This document shows, in pieces, positions 1 to 7,938 of a stretch of 64,000 bases of DNA. Each line of letters begins with the position of its first letter. The stretch's first letter is position 1. Made by a program: the position numbers and the translations under genes. A model generated the notes under the pieces. That model saw only the letters and a list, made by a program, of their open reading frames with translations. It was not told the DNA's origin and ran no database searches. This DNA comes from Anaerolineae bacterium (GTDB lineage: Bacteria; Chloroflexota; Anaerolineae; B4-G1; DUEL01). Location: the NCBI GenBank assembly GCA_016931695.1, contig JAFGEI010000217.1, positions 30,248 to 94,247 on the forward strand, in the 5' to 3' direction.

Positions 1-969
1 AAAACGTACTTCGGCAAACCCCATCTCGGCCGACAACAATTTCTCCACGTCCAACGGCTGCTCTTTGACCAGGATCTGCTGCCCATTGCTGAACTCGGCC
101 AGTTGGTCCAGGCGGCCCTCCACCAGCAGACGGTCGTCAGCCTGGAGGACGGTTTCCGGCGTGGGGGCCAGCCGGACCGCGCCCTGGCGGAGGATGCCGA
201 CGACGTTCAGGCCCAGCACCACGCCCAGGCGGCTTTCGAGCAGAGATTTACCCGCCAGGGGCGAAGCGGGCGGCAGGCGCACAGTGTACAACCGCTCGCG
301 CAGTCCAAAGAACTCGGCCAGGTCGGCGCGTTCGTCGCCGGGCAGCCGCTTTGTCTCGCGCCTCGGCAACAGGTGGCGCCCTCCCAGCGTCATAAAGACG
401 ATGCTCGCCAGGGTCACGGCCAGGCCCACCGGCAAAAAGTCAAACATCTGGAAAGAGTTCAAGCCGCTCTCGTGCAGCGCCTCGCTGATCAGGAGGTTGG
501 GCGGGGTGCCGATCAGGGTAATCGACCCGCCTACCAGGGTGGCAAAGGCGAGGGGCATGAGCAGCCGTGACGGGGGGCGCCCGGTCTGCCGGGCAATGTT
601 GACGACCACCGGCAGCATCAGCGCGGCCACGCCCACATTGTTCATAAAACCCGACAGCACGGCGGCGGTCAGCATAATGACCGCCACCAGGCGAGCCTCG
701 CTGTGGCCGGCCAGCCTGAGCATCTGTTGGCCCACCAGGCCGGCCAGACCGGCGCGGGTCAGGCCGGCGCTGAGGATCAGCACCGCCCAAACGGTCACTA
801 CCGCCGGGCTGCTAAAGCCTGACAGGGCTTCGGCGGGGGTGATCAGCCCGGTCACGACCAGGCTGACCAGTATCAGCATGGCCGCCAGGTCCATGCGCAC
901 CCGCTCGGTCACAAAGAGCAGCAAAGCAACTCCCAGGATAGCCAGTACAAGCGCAATCTGAAACGTCAT
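1..969 (-). CDS. SLC13/DASS-type permease with TrkA-C domain (3' end outside window)
   Basis: An open frame runs from an ATG at 969 to the window edge, giving 323 codons with no stop, so the C-terminus is missing. The first 200 or so residues are hydrophobic, with several predicted membrane segments. They include the family-like stretches LSGFMNNVGVAALMLPV and ITLIGTPPNLLISEAL, which resemble the ArsB/NhaD/SLC13 ion-transporter fold (anion or dicarboxylate with Na+). From about residue 240 a soluble part (LAGKSLLESRLGVVLGLNVV) looks like a TrkA-C/RCK_C regulatory domain, as in the SLC13-plus-TrkA-C permeases of many bacteria. The substrate cannot be read from the sequence. The ORF track lists only shadows here because the stop lies outside. 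It is divergent from ssb. Confidence 0.85.
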   Translation of the reverse strand, partial: MTFQIALVLAILGVALLLFVTERVRMDLAAMLILVSLVVTGLITPAEALSGFSSPAVVTVWAVLILSAGLTRAGLAGLVGQQMLRLAGHSEARLVAVIMLTAAVLSGFMNNVGVAALMLPVVVNIARQTGRPPSRLLMPLAFATLVGGSITLIGTPPNLLISEALHESGLNSFQMFDFLPVGLAVTLASIVFMTLGGRHLLPRRETKRLPGDERADLAEFFGLRERLYTVRLPPASPLAGKSLLESRLGVVLGLNVVGILRQGAVRLAPTPETVLQADDRLLVEGRLDQLAEFSNGQQILVKEQPLDVEKLLSAEMGFAEVRF

Positions 970-1238
970 ACTACGACTCGGCCAATAAAAGTTGTAACTG
1001 CCTCGACAATGGCACATTTCAACATTGGATGCTCTACCGCAGTGGGAGAAGGGGAAAAGGGCGGTTTCGACTCCGATGGCGCGGTAGTTGAACTCTGCCG
1101 CAGCTCCTGATTACGCCATTTTACCACAGAATCCCGGCGCCACGAACCACGAAACTGGTTTTGACTTTCTACCGATTTTGGTGTAAGATATTTTCACAGT
1201 CGACAATGAAGCTTACAACGCAGCAATAAGGAGGCAAC
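970..1238. other. Divergent intergenic region, SLC13 permease / ssb
   Basis: These 269 bases hold the ssb promoter near the right end. On the left is a stretch, GTAACTGC followed by GACAATGGCACATTTCA, that recurs in part near the right window edge. The GTAACTGC part resembles one end of the dispersed AACTGCTCAG element, but no second end is recognisable. No convincing ORF was seen. Confidence 0.5.
1161..1189 (+). promoter_or_regulatory. ssb promoter (sigma70-type)
   Basis: A -35 hexamer TTGACT (1161-1166) and a -10 hexamer TAAGAT (1184-1189) are separated by exactly 17 bases, about 50 bases upstream of the ssb ATG. A strong ribosome-binding site, AAGGAGG (1228-1234), follows. Confidence 0.75.
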
Positions 1239-1652
1239 ATGTTTCACACAATCATTATCGCAGGATACCTGGGCCGGGACCCCGAGATGCGCTATCTTCC
1301 CAGCGGGACGCCGGTGACCGACTTTTCCGTGGCCACCAGCCGCCGCTGGACGGGCCAGGACGGCCAGCAGCAGGAGGAAACCATCTGGTTCCGCGTCTCC
1401 GCCTTTGGCCGGACAGGCGAGGTCTGCAACCAGTACCTCTCCAAGGGCCGGCCAGTGCTGATCGAGGGGCGGCTCCGCCCCGACGAAAACGGCAACCCGC
1501 GCACCTGGACCGGAAACGACGGCGCTGTTCGGGCGAGCTTTGAGGTCGTCGCGCAAACCGTCCGCTTCCTGGGCGGCCGGGGCGAAACTGCTGGCCCGAC
1601 GTCCGAGGTCCCACCATACGAGGAGCCCGGCGAGGAGGAGATTCCCTTCTAG
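1239..1652 (+). CDS. ssb: Single-stranded DNA-binding protein
   Basis: This 137-residue protein has the OB-fold hallmarks of bacterial SSB: an N-terminal IIAGYLGRDPEMRY segment, the TSRRWTG strand, WFRVSAFGR, and KGRPVLIEGRLRPDE. It ends in a short acidic tail, EEPGEEEIPF, the conserved C-terminal tip that docks partner proteins in replication and repair. It should bind single-stranded DNA during replication, recombination and repair. The ATG follows AAGGAGG by four bases. The gene appears monocistronic, with its own promoter and a downstream hairpin terminator. The linker between OB fold and tail is very short compared with E. coli SSB. The length fits small SSBs of this phylum. Confidence 0.97.
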   Translation: MFHTIIIAGYLGRDPEMRYLPSGTPVTDFSVATSRRWTGQDGQQQEETIWFRVSAFGRTGEVCNQYLSKGRPVLIEGRLRPDENGNPRTWTGNDGAVRASFEVVAQTVRFLGGRGETAGPTSEVPPYEEPGEEEIPF

Positions 1653-1689
1653 CTGGAAGAATGGCCGGCAAGGTCATTGTGAACGGCAA

Positions 1690-1717
1690 GGGCGGCCCCC
1701 TGGGGGTCGCCCTTTTT
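1690..1717 (+). terminator. Rho-independent terminator after ssb
   Basis: A GC-rich inverted repeat, GGGCGGCCCCC / GGGGGTCGCCC, is followed directly by TTTTT. It lies about 37 bases after the ssb stop, in the convergent gap with the biotin carrier gene, whose stop overlaps the T run. Confidence 0.85.
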
Positions 1718-2222
1718 ACTCCTGACCGATCACCAGCAACAGCTCTCCCTGCGCCACCTCCACCCCAGGCGCAGCGCAGACGCGTTGCACTGCGCCGGCG
1801 CACGACGTGCGCAGCTCCAGGCGCATCTTCATCGACTCGAGCACAGCGACGACCTGGCCCTGGCCAACTGCCTCTCCCTCGACCACGCGCACTTCCGCCA
1901 ACAGCCCGGGCAGCGGCGCACAGACGCGATCCGACCCGGCTGGGGACGGCGGCGGATAACGGGCCGGCTCGCTGGACGGCGTCGGCTCTGATTGCAGGCA
2001 GGCCTGGTAGGTGCGGCCGGCGACCATCACCTGGCACTCGCCCGCCTCTTCCGTCTCGACGTGGGTTTCGTAGGAGCGGTGATCGACCAGCAGCGAGTAC
2101 TGGGGCAGTCCGTCGATGCCCTCCAGGTCAACGTCAAACGGCTGGCGGTCTACCCACACCTTCCCTTCGGCGTCGATCTCGATCTCGAAAGTTCGCCCCT
2201 CGACGACGACCTGGTACTTCAC
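1716..2222 (-). CDS. accB: Biotin carboxyl carrier protein of acyl-CoA carboxylase
   Basis: The protein has 168 residues if it starts at the GTG at 2222. That GTG is preceded by GGGAGG and overlaps the upstream stop (GTGA), whereas the track's earlier ATG has no good site. The N-terminus KYQVVVEGRTFEIEI is typical of the short leading domain of carboxylase carriers. A Ser/Pro-rich linker follows, then a C-terminal biotinyl domain with the ESMKM motif whose Lys is the biotin attachment site. It carries carboxybiotin between the biotin carboxylase and the carboxyltransferase. It is the last gene of the fabF-fabH-carboxyltransferase-accC-accB run. The second half of the biotinyl domain (LRTSCAGAVQRV) is somewhat divergent. 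Confidence 0.88.
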   Translation of the reverse strand: MKYQVVVEGRTFEIEIDAEGKVWVDRQPFDVDLEGIDGLPQYSLLVDHRSYETHVETEEAGECQVMVAGRTYQACLQSEPTPSSEPARYPPPSPAGSDRVCAPLPGLLAEVRVVEGEAVGQGQVVAVLESMKMRLELRTSCAGAVQRVCAAPGVEVAQGELLLVIGQE

Positions 2223-3709
2223 CGGCTGCCTCCCTGCAAATCCCACCGGCCCAACATCTTCCAGCGGCTGGTTGAACGGGCCTCTCCCTCCCGGCCACGG
2301 GCCCGGCGGCGCCAGTCGAGCAGCGCGGCGGTCAAGGCAGCCGCCAAATAGTCCTCTTCTTCGGACGAGGGGGGAATAAACTGCTCCTCCAGGAACCGGG
2401 TGTGGAACTGCCCGCCAAAGAAGCGGTGGCTGTCCAACAGCGCCCGGTGCAGCTCCAGGTTGGTCGTGACGCCGACAATTTGATACTCTTCCAACACGCG
2501 GCGCATGCGGACGATGGCCACGCCTCGCGTCTCACCCCAGGCCACCAGCTTGGCCAGCAGCGGATCGTAATCGGGCACCACGGTCAGTCCTTCACAGACC
2601 CCGCTGTCGACGCGGATGCCGGGCCCGCCCGGCTCCCGCAGGCGCGAGATATGCCCGACGCAGGGGGCAAAATTGTTAAAGGGGTCGTGGGCCAGGATGC
2701 GGCACTCCAACGCCCAACCACGGGGAAGGACGTCCTTCTGCGCGTAACGCAGCTCCCGCCCGGCAGCGATCCGCAACTGCGCCTTGACGATGTCGATGCC
2801 GGTGATCGCTTCGGTCACCGTATGGCCCACCTGCAGGCGCGGCTTGAGGCGCAGAAAGTAGAAATTTCCCTCTGCATCCAGCAGAAATTCGACCGCGCCG
2901 GCGCCGATGTAACCGGCCGCACGGCCAATCCGCACCGCGGCGCGGCAAACCCGCCGGCGTAGGACGCCGTCCAACGCCCGCGACGGCGCTTCTTCGATCA
3001 GCTTTTGATTCGGTCGCTGGATGGAACACTCCCGCTCCCCCAGGTGAATGACGCGTCCCTGGTGGTCGCCGAGGATCTGCACCTCGATGTGGCGGACATT
3101 TTCGACCAATCGCTCCAACAAGAGCGCGTCGTCGCCGCAGGCAGCTTGCGCCTCCTGCCGGGCCCGGGGGATCGCTGCCTGCAGCTCGTCTGGGGAGCTG
3201 GCGGAGCAAATACTCCGCTCATCCTTTCCCCCTGCCGCTTTCAACGAGACGGGATACCCGACGCGCCCGGCGGCCTCGAGCAGGCCCGCGTCGTCGAGCG
3301 CCTGATCGGTGCCGGGCAGGAGCGGCAGGCGCAGGCGGCGCACCATCCGCCGCGCGGCCGTTCTGCTCCCCAGCAGCTGGAGCGTCTCGGGGCGCGGCCC
3401 GACAAAGATCAACCCCGCCTCGTCGCACGCACGGGCAAAGTCGGGCGACTCGGACAGGAAGCGATAGCCGGGGTGGATGGCCTGGGCGCCGCTCTCCAGG
3501 GCGACGCGGATGAGGCGCTCGCCCCGCAGATAGCTCTGCTCGGCCGGCGGCGGGCCGATGCAGTACGCCGCGTCGGCATAACGGACGTGGGGCGCCTCGC
3601 GGTCCGCTTCCGAAAAGACCGCCACCGTCTCTAACCCCAACTCCCTGCAGGTGCGCAGCACGCGCACGGCAACCTCGCCGCGATTTGCCACCAGCACCTT
3701 GTTGATCAT
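2219..3709 (-). CDS. accC: Biotin carboxylase homologue with degraded active site
   Basis: This 496-residue protein starts MINKVLVANRGEVAVRV, the usual biotin carboxylase N-terminus, and aligns along the whole family length. The track's 33-residue extension is dropped because the ATG at 3709 gives the family start. Several catalytic positions are changed. The glycine-rich ATP loop (normally GGGGRGM) reads GGKDERSIC. The EMN metal/catalytic motif reads RLK. The VEH glutamate is Gly (QVGHTVTE). GDK before the ATP loop reads GSR, and QRRNQK reads QRPNQK. The equivalents of E. coli Glu276, Lys238, Arg292 and Arg338 remain. The frame is intact, so this is not a simple pseudogene. It could be a regulatory or scaffold pseudoenzyme, with carboxylation supplied by another subunit. 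It overlaps accB by 4 bases. Confidence 0.85.
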   Translation of the reverse strand: MINKVLVANRGEVAVRVLRTCRELGLETVAVFSEADREAPHVRYADAAYCIGPPPAEQSYLRGERLIRVALESGAQAIHPGYRFLSESPDFARACDEAGLIFVGPRPETLQLLGSRTAARRMVRRLRLPLLPGTDQALDDAGLLEAAGRVGYPVSLKAAGGKDERSICSASSPDELQAAIPRARQEAQAACGDDALLLERLVENVRHIEVQILGDHQGRVIHLGERECSIQRPNQKLIEEAPSRALDGVLRRRVCRAAVRIGRAAGYIGAGAVEFLLDAEGNFYFLRLKPRLQVGHTVTEAITGIDIVKAQLRIAAGRELRYAQKDVLPRGWALECRILAHDPFNNFAPCVGHISRLREPGGPGIRVDSGVCEGLTVVPDYDPLLAKLVAWGETRGVAIVRMRRVLEEYQIVGVTTNLELHRALLDSHRFFGGQFHTRFLEEQFIPPSSEEEDYLAAALTAALLDWRRRARGREGEARSTSRWKMLGRWDLQGGSR

Positions 3710-3737
3710 TCGTCGCCCGCCCCCTGCTTGCCGCCGG

Positions 3738-5285
3738 TCACAACGGGATATTCCCGTGCTTCCGCGGCGGCCGGCGCACGCGCTTGTCCCGCAGCATGCG
3801 CAGCGCACGAATCAGCATCGGGCGGGTCTGGCGGGGACGGATCACCCCATCCAGGTAGCCCCGCGCTGCAGCGACGTACGGATTGGCAAAAGTGTCGCGG
3901 TACTCGTCCACCAGGCGCGCCCGCTCCGCCTCCGGGTCCCCGGCGCTGCCCAGCTCGCGCCGGAAAACCACGTTCACCGCGCCCTCCGGCCCCATCACGG
4001 CGATCTCGGCGCCCGGCCAGGCCAGGCAGACGTCGCCGCGCAGGTGCTTGGAGCTCATGACGATGTACGCCCCGCCGTAGGCCTTGCGGGTGATGACCGA
4101 CAGTTTGGGCACCGTGGCCTCGGCGTAGGCATAGATCATCTTGGCCCCGTGACGGATGATGCCCCCGTGCTCCTGCGACACGCCGGGCAGAAAGCCGGGC
4201 GTGTCGGCCAAGGTGACCAGGGGGATGTTAAAGCTGTCGCAGAAACGGATAAAGCGCGCTCCCTTGTCGGCGGCGTCGATGTCGAGCACGCCCGCCAGCA
4301 CGAGCGGCTGCTGGGCCACCACTCCGACCACGTACCCGTCCAACCGGGCAAAACCGACGATCAGGTTGGCAGCGAATCCCGCCTGTACCTCCAAAAAAAC
4401 GCCATCGTCCACCACACAACGGATCACCGCCCGCATATCGTACCCCAGGGCCGGGTCCTCCGGCACCAGCTCGTCCAGCGATGCTTCGCTGCGGTCCGGC
4501 GGATCGACAGGCGAGACGTGGGGCGGGTCCTCGGCGTTGTTCGCGGGCAGGTAGGACAGCAGCTGGCGCACCAGCGCCAGGGCCGCGCGGTCGTCCTGAG
4601 CCGTAAAGTGGGCCACCCCGCTGGTGTGGTGATGGAGCGATGCGCCGCCCAGCTCCTCGGCGCTGATCTCTTCGCGGGTCACGGCGCGGACCACGTCGGG
4701 GCCGGTGATAAACATCTGGGCAGTCCCTTCGACCATCAGGACAAAGTCGGTGATGGCAGGAGAATAGACCGCTCCCCCAGCGCAAGGCCCCATGATGACC
4801 GATATCTGGGGGATCACGCCGGAGGCGAGGACGTTGCGGTAAAAGATTTCGCCATAGGCCGACAGCGCATCGACCCCCTCCTGGATGCGCGCCCCGCCCG
4901 AGTCGTTGAGGCCGATCAGCGGCGCGCCATTCTCCAGCGCCAGATCGAGCACCTTGCAAATCTTTTGCCCGTGGGCCTGTCCCACCGATCCCCCGAGCAC
5001 GGTAAAATCCTGGGCAAAGAGATAAACCAACCGGCCATCGATTCTCCCCCATCCGGTGACGACGCCATCCCCCAGCGGATGCTGCCGGTCCAGGCCAAAA
5101 TCGGCCGCCCGGTGGGTGACAAACATGTCCAGCTCGCAGAAGGAGCCGGGGTCGAGCAGCACCTCCAGCCGCTCACGGGCCGTCAACTTGCCCCGTTGGT
5201 GCTGCCGCTCGATCCGCTCGGGCCCGCCCCCCTGCTGGGCTTGCACAACGACTTGTTCCAGGCGCTCCAGCACAGCGCGGCTCAT
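3738..5285 (-). CDS. Acyl-CoA carboxylase carboxyltransferase (PccB/AccD5 family), acetyl-CoA type residue
   Basis: The protein has 515 residues from the ATG at 5285, which follows AAAGGAG and overlaps the fabH stop as ATGA. It is a fused two-domain carboxyltransferase. The N domain has HPLGDGVVTGWGRIDG, LIGLNDSGGARIQEGVDAL and ELGGASLHHHTSGVAH. The C domain has LADTPGFLPG and KAYGGAYIVMSSKHL. It transfers the carboxyl group from carboxybiotin to an acyl-CoA. At the position where propionyl-CoA carboxylases carry Asp (GGAYDVM; Asp422 in Streptomyces PccB) this protein has Ile, the residue of acetyl-CoA-using homologues. Together with fabF and fabH next door, this suggests malonyl-CoA supply for fatty-acid synthesis. 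Automatic annotation would probably say propionyl-CoA carboxylase beta. Confidence 0.92.
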   Translation of the reverse strand: MSRAVLERLEQVVVQAQQGGGPERIERQHQRGKLTARERLEVLLDPGSFCELDMFVTHRAADFGLDRQHPLGDGVVTGWGRIDGRLVYLFAQDFTVLGGSVGQAHGQKICKVLDLALENGAPLIGLNDSGGARIQEGVDALSAYGEIFYRNVLASGVIPQISVIMGPCAGGAVYSPAITDFVLMVEGTAQMFITGPDVVRAVTREEISAEELGGASLHHHTSGVAHFTAQDDRAALALVRQLLSYLPANNAEDPPHVSPVDPPDRSEASLDELVPEDPALGYDMRAVIRCVVDDGVFLEVQAGFAANLIVGFARLDGYVVGVVAQQPLVLAGVLDIDAADKGARFIRFCDSFNIPLVTLADTPGFLPGVSQEHGGIIRHGAKMIYAYAEATVPKLSVITRKAYGGAYIVMSSKHLRGDVCLAWPGAEIAVMGPEGAVNVVFRRELGSAGDPEAERARLVDEYRDTFANPYVAAARGYLDGVIRPRQTRPMLIRALRMLRDKRVRRPPRKHGNIPL

Positions 5286-6424
5286 TGCTCCTTTCTCCCA
5301 TCTTTGGCCATCGGATCGCGGGTCAGCAAGGCGTTCAACCACCGCCATGCCTTGCGCAGCCGGGAGCGCGTCGTCGCCAGCAGGTAGAGCAAGCGGCGCA
5401 GGAAGCGGCGCAACGGGGGCGTTGGAACCGGCTGCGGGCGCGTCCAGCGGATCGCCGCCGCACCCCAGGTCAATCCGGCGCCAAACCCCACGCAGACCAT
5501 CAGGTCGCCGGGCTGAATCCGCCCTTCGTCGGCCGCCTCGCACAAGGCCAGCGGGATCGAGGCGGAAGAGGTATTGCCGTAGCGATGCAAGTTGCTGTAC
5601 ACCCGTTCCGGCGGCAGGTCGAGGGCGCGGGTTGCCGCCTCGATGATGCGCTGGTTGGCCTGGTGGGGAATCAGCAGGTTCACGTCGGCTATCGAAAGCC
5701 CCGCCTTCTGCAACACCTCTTGAGTGGCGGCGGGCATCTTGCGCACGGCAAAGCGAAAGACCTCGCGCCCTCTCATCTGGATATAGTGCATCCCCTCGGC
5801 CACGGTGCGGTGGGAAGCCGGGTAGCGGCTCCCGCCCGCCGGCAGGTGGAGCAGCTCGCCGCCGGAACCATCCGCACCCAGGACCGTTGCCAGTATACCG
5901 CCCTCGTTCTCCCCGGCCTGCAGGATCACTGCGCCGGCCCCGTCGCCAAAAAGGACACAGGTCGCCCGATCCTGCCAGTCCGTGATGCGCGACAGGGTCT
6001 CGGCGCCGATCACCAGGGCGGTCCGATAGACCCCGGCGATCAGCAGGTGAGAGGCAATGCCGAGTCCATAGACAAAGCCAGTGCAGCCGGCCGAGAGGTC
6101 GAATGCAGCGGCGCGGGTCGCGCCCAGGGCATCCTGGAGCAGGCAGGATGTCGCGGGGAAAAGGTGGTCGGGGGTCACGGTGGCGATGACGATCAAATCG
6201 AGCTGGTTGGGGCGCAAATGGGCTACCTCCAGGGCTTGCTGCGCCGCGTGGAGCGACATGCTCAGCGTCGTCTCCTCTTCACCAACGATTCGCCGCTCCT
6301 GGATGCCAGTGCGGGCGAGGATCCATTCGTCAGACGTATCGACCATCTCGGACAGTTCATCGTTGGTCAACGCCCGCTCTGGCACACACTTGCCCCAGCC
6401 GACGATGTGGGCGTAGGGGGTCAC
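5282..6424 (-). CDS. fabH: 3-oxoacyl-ACP synthase III with basic C-terminal extension
   Basis: This is a 380-residue KASIII that starts fatty-acid synthesis by condensing an acyl-CoA with malonyl-ACP. The catalytic Cys is in LSAGCTGFVYG, the His in IPHQANQRI and the Asn in RYGNTSSASIP. The start is the GTG at 6424 (VTPYAHIVGWGKCVPE), overlapping the fabF stop as GTGA; the track's longer start reads into fabF. Typical FabH proteins have about 320-335 residues and end near GFGAGLTWGA. Here about 50 extra residues follow, rich in Arg/Lys with a hydrophobic-basic stretch (LRRFLRRLLYLLATTRSRLRKAW), which could be an amphipathic membrane-association helix. It is the second gene of the lipid operon. 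Confidence 0.95.
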   Translation of the reverse strand: MTPYAHIVGWGKCVPERALTNDELSEMVDTSDEWILARTGIQERRIVGEEETTLSMSLHAAQQALEVAHLRPNQLDLIVIATVTPDHLFPATSCLLQDALGATRAAAFDLSAGCTGFVYGLGIASHLLIAGVYRTALVIGAETLSRITDWQDRATCVLFGDGAGAVILQAGENEGGILATVLGADGSGGELLHLPAGGSRYPASHRTVAEGMHYIQMRGREVFRFAVRKMPAATQEVLQKAGLSIADVNLLIPHQANQRIIEAATRALDLPPERVYSNLHRYGNTSSASIPLALCEAADEGRIQPGDLMVCVGFGAGLTWGAAAIRWTRPQPVPTPPLRRFLRRLLYLLATTRSRLRKAWRWLNALLTRDPMAKDGRKEQ

Positions 6425-7665
6425 GACACATCCTCCGCCCTGGCCAAGATCACGCAAGCGTTGTGACCGCCAAAGCCAAAGGAATTCGAGAGCACGTAGC
6501 GGGGGTTCAACTGCCGCGCCTGGTTGGGCACATAGTCCAAGTCACACAGGGGATCCACGGTTTCATAGTTGATCGTCGGATGGACCCAACCAGTCTCTAC
6601 GCTTTTGACGCTGACGACGCCTTCGACCGCACCAGCAGCCCCCATCAAGTGGCCGATCATTGACTTGGTCGCACTGACCGCCAACCGGTCGGCGTGGGCG
6701 CCAAAAACCGTCCGGATCGCCCGGGTCTCGATGGGATCGTTGAGCTGGGTGCTGGTGCCGTGCGCGTTGATGTAACCGACATCCTCGGGAGCCAGGTTGG
6801 CGCGCCGCAGCGCCCGCTGCATCGCCATTGCCGCCCCCTCGCCCATCTCGTCAGGCGCGGTGATGTGAAAAGCATCAGCCGTCGCGCCATATCCCACCAG
6901 CGCGCAATAGATGCGCGCATCGCGCTGCCGGGCGTGTTCCAGGCTTTCCAACACCAATACTCCCGCCCCCTCGCCAACCACGAAACCATCGCGGTCGGCG
7001 TCAAAGGGGCGGCTGGCCCGTTCCGGCTCGTCGTTGCGGGTGGAAAGCGCCCCCATGTTGCTAAAGCCGGACACCGAGAGCGGGTGGGTGGCAGCCTCGC
7101 TGCCGCCGCAGATCATGACCTCGGCATCCCCGCGCTGGATGATCGCCGCCGCTTCGCCCAAGACGTGCGTGCCGGTGGCGCAGGCGGAAACGATCGTAAA
7201 GTTGGGGCCGTTCAGCCCGTAGGTGATGGCGACTGCCGCCGAGGCCGAGTTGGGCATCATCATTGGGGTCATGAAGGGGCTGATCCGCCGCGGGCCGGAT
7301 TCGTTAAACTGGTCATAGTTCTCCAACAACGTGCCGACGCCTCCGATGCCCGTGCCAATCAGCACCCCGACGTCCCAACTGGGATGGCTAAAAGTCAGGC
7401 CGGCGTCCGTGATGGCCTGCCGCGCAGCTTCGAGGGCAAAGAGGGTAAAGCGATCGTTCCGTCGCGCCACCCGCCGGTCGAAAAGAGCCTCGGCATCGAA
7501 ATCTTTTACTTCAGCGGCGATCTGGACTTCGAGGTCAGAGGCGTCAAAACGGCTGATGCGGGCGATGCCACTTTGTCCCGCCAGCAGGCATTCCCACAGC
7601 GTGGGAACGTCATTGCCCAGGGGCGTCACTGCGCCCAACCCCGTCACCACAACTTGTCTTGCCAT
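6421..7665 (-). CDS. fabF: 3-oxoacyl-ACP synthase II
   Basis: This 414-residue KASII elongates acyl-ACP in fatty-acid synthesis. It opens MARQVVVTGLGAVTPLG and keeps the catalytic Cys (VSACATGTHVLGEA), the two His residues (NAHGTSTQLND and MIGHLMGAAGA) and the C-terminal NSFGFGGHNA. The ATG at 7665 follows CAGGGAGGAACC, a strong ribosome-binding site; the 46-residue upstream extension in the track is discarded. It is the first gene of a tightly overlapped operon (fabF, fabH, carboxyltransferase, accC, accB), which links elongation, initiation and malonyl-CoA supply. Confidence 0.96.
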   Translation of the reverse strand: MARQVVVTGLGAVTPLGNDVPTLWECLLAGQSGIARISRFDASDLEVQIAAEVKDFDAEALFDRRVARRNDRFTLFALEAARQAITDAGLTFSHPSWDVGVLIGTGIGGVGTLLENYDQFNESGPRRISPFMTPMMMPNSASAAVAITYGLNGPNFTIVSACATGTHVLGEAAAIIQRGDAEVMICGGSEAATHPLSVSGFSNMGALSTRNDEPERASRPFDADRDGFVVGEGAGVLVLESLEHARQRDARIYCALVGYGATADAFHITAPDEMGEGAAMAMQRALRRANLAPEDVGYINAHGTSTQLNDPIETRAIRTVFGAHADRLAVSATKSMIGHLMGAAGAVEGVVSVKSVETGWVHPTINYETVDPLCDLDYVPNQARQLNPRYVLSNSFGFGGHNACVILARAEDVS

Positions 7666-7938
7666 TGGTTCCTCCCTGATCACAATGTTCAGTTGAATTA
7701 ACACCACAACCAGTCGAAGGTCACGCTGACTTGGGGCAACTGCGCACCCACCACCGGCGAGGAGAAAAAACGGGGGGTTCACCAGCAGCGCTACCGCTGG
7801 CAAACCCCCCTGTTCCCTCCTGCCGGGGGCGGTTACCTAGGCGGCCGAAGCGAAAAAGATCGGTTTCGGCTGCACCCGGCCGGGATCTGGCGATCCCGGC
7901 CGAGCGCGAAACCGGCGAGCGATTTCCGCCAAGATGCG
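7666..7938. other. Intergenic region between the FG-GAP gene and fabF
   Basis: These 273 bases contain the FG-GAP gene terminator (7763-7812). They also hold two small inverted repeats near 7840-7890 (GCCGAA / TTCGGC and CCGGGAT / ATCCCGG) of unknown role, and the fabF leader with its ribosome-binding site. No clear promoter for fabF was identified. Confidence 0.4.
7763..7812 (-). terminator. Rho-independent terminator of the FG-GAP gene (minus strand)
   Basis: On the minus strand, CAGGGGGGTT-(T)GCCAGCGG folds on CTGCTGGTGAACCCCCC and is followed by GTTTTTT. The hairpin lies about 130 bases after the stop of the 1357-residue FG-GAP protein and upstream of fabF. Confidence 0.75.

Noticed and set aside
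2840-3270. Frameshift or sequencing error as the cause of the odd biotin carboxylase motifs
   Set aside because: The frame is correct on both sides of each changed motif, and the substitutions are single codons scattered over several motifs. A local frameshift cannot explain them.
3651-5387. 578-residue plus-strand ORF
   Set aside because: It is antisense to the carboxyltransferase gene, which has clear motifs.
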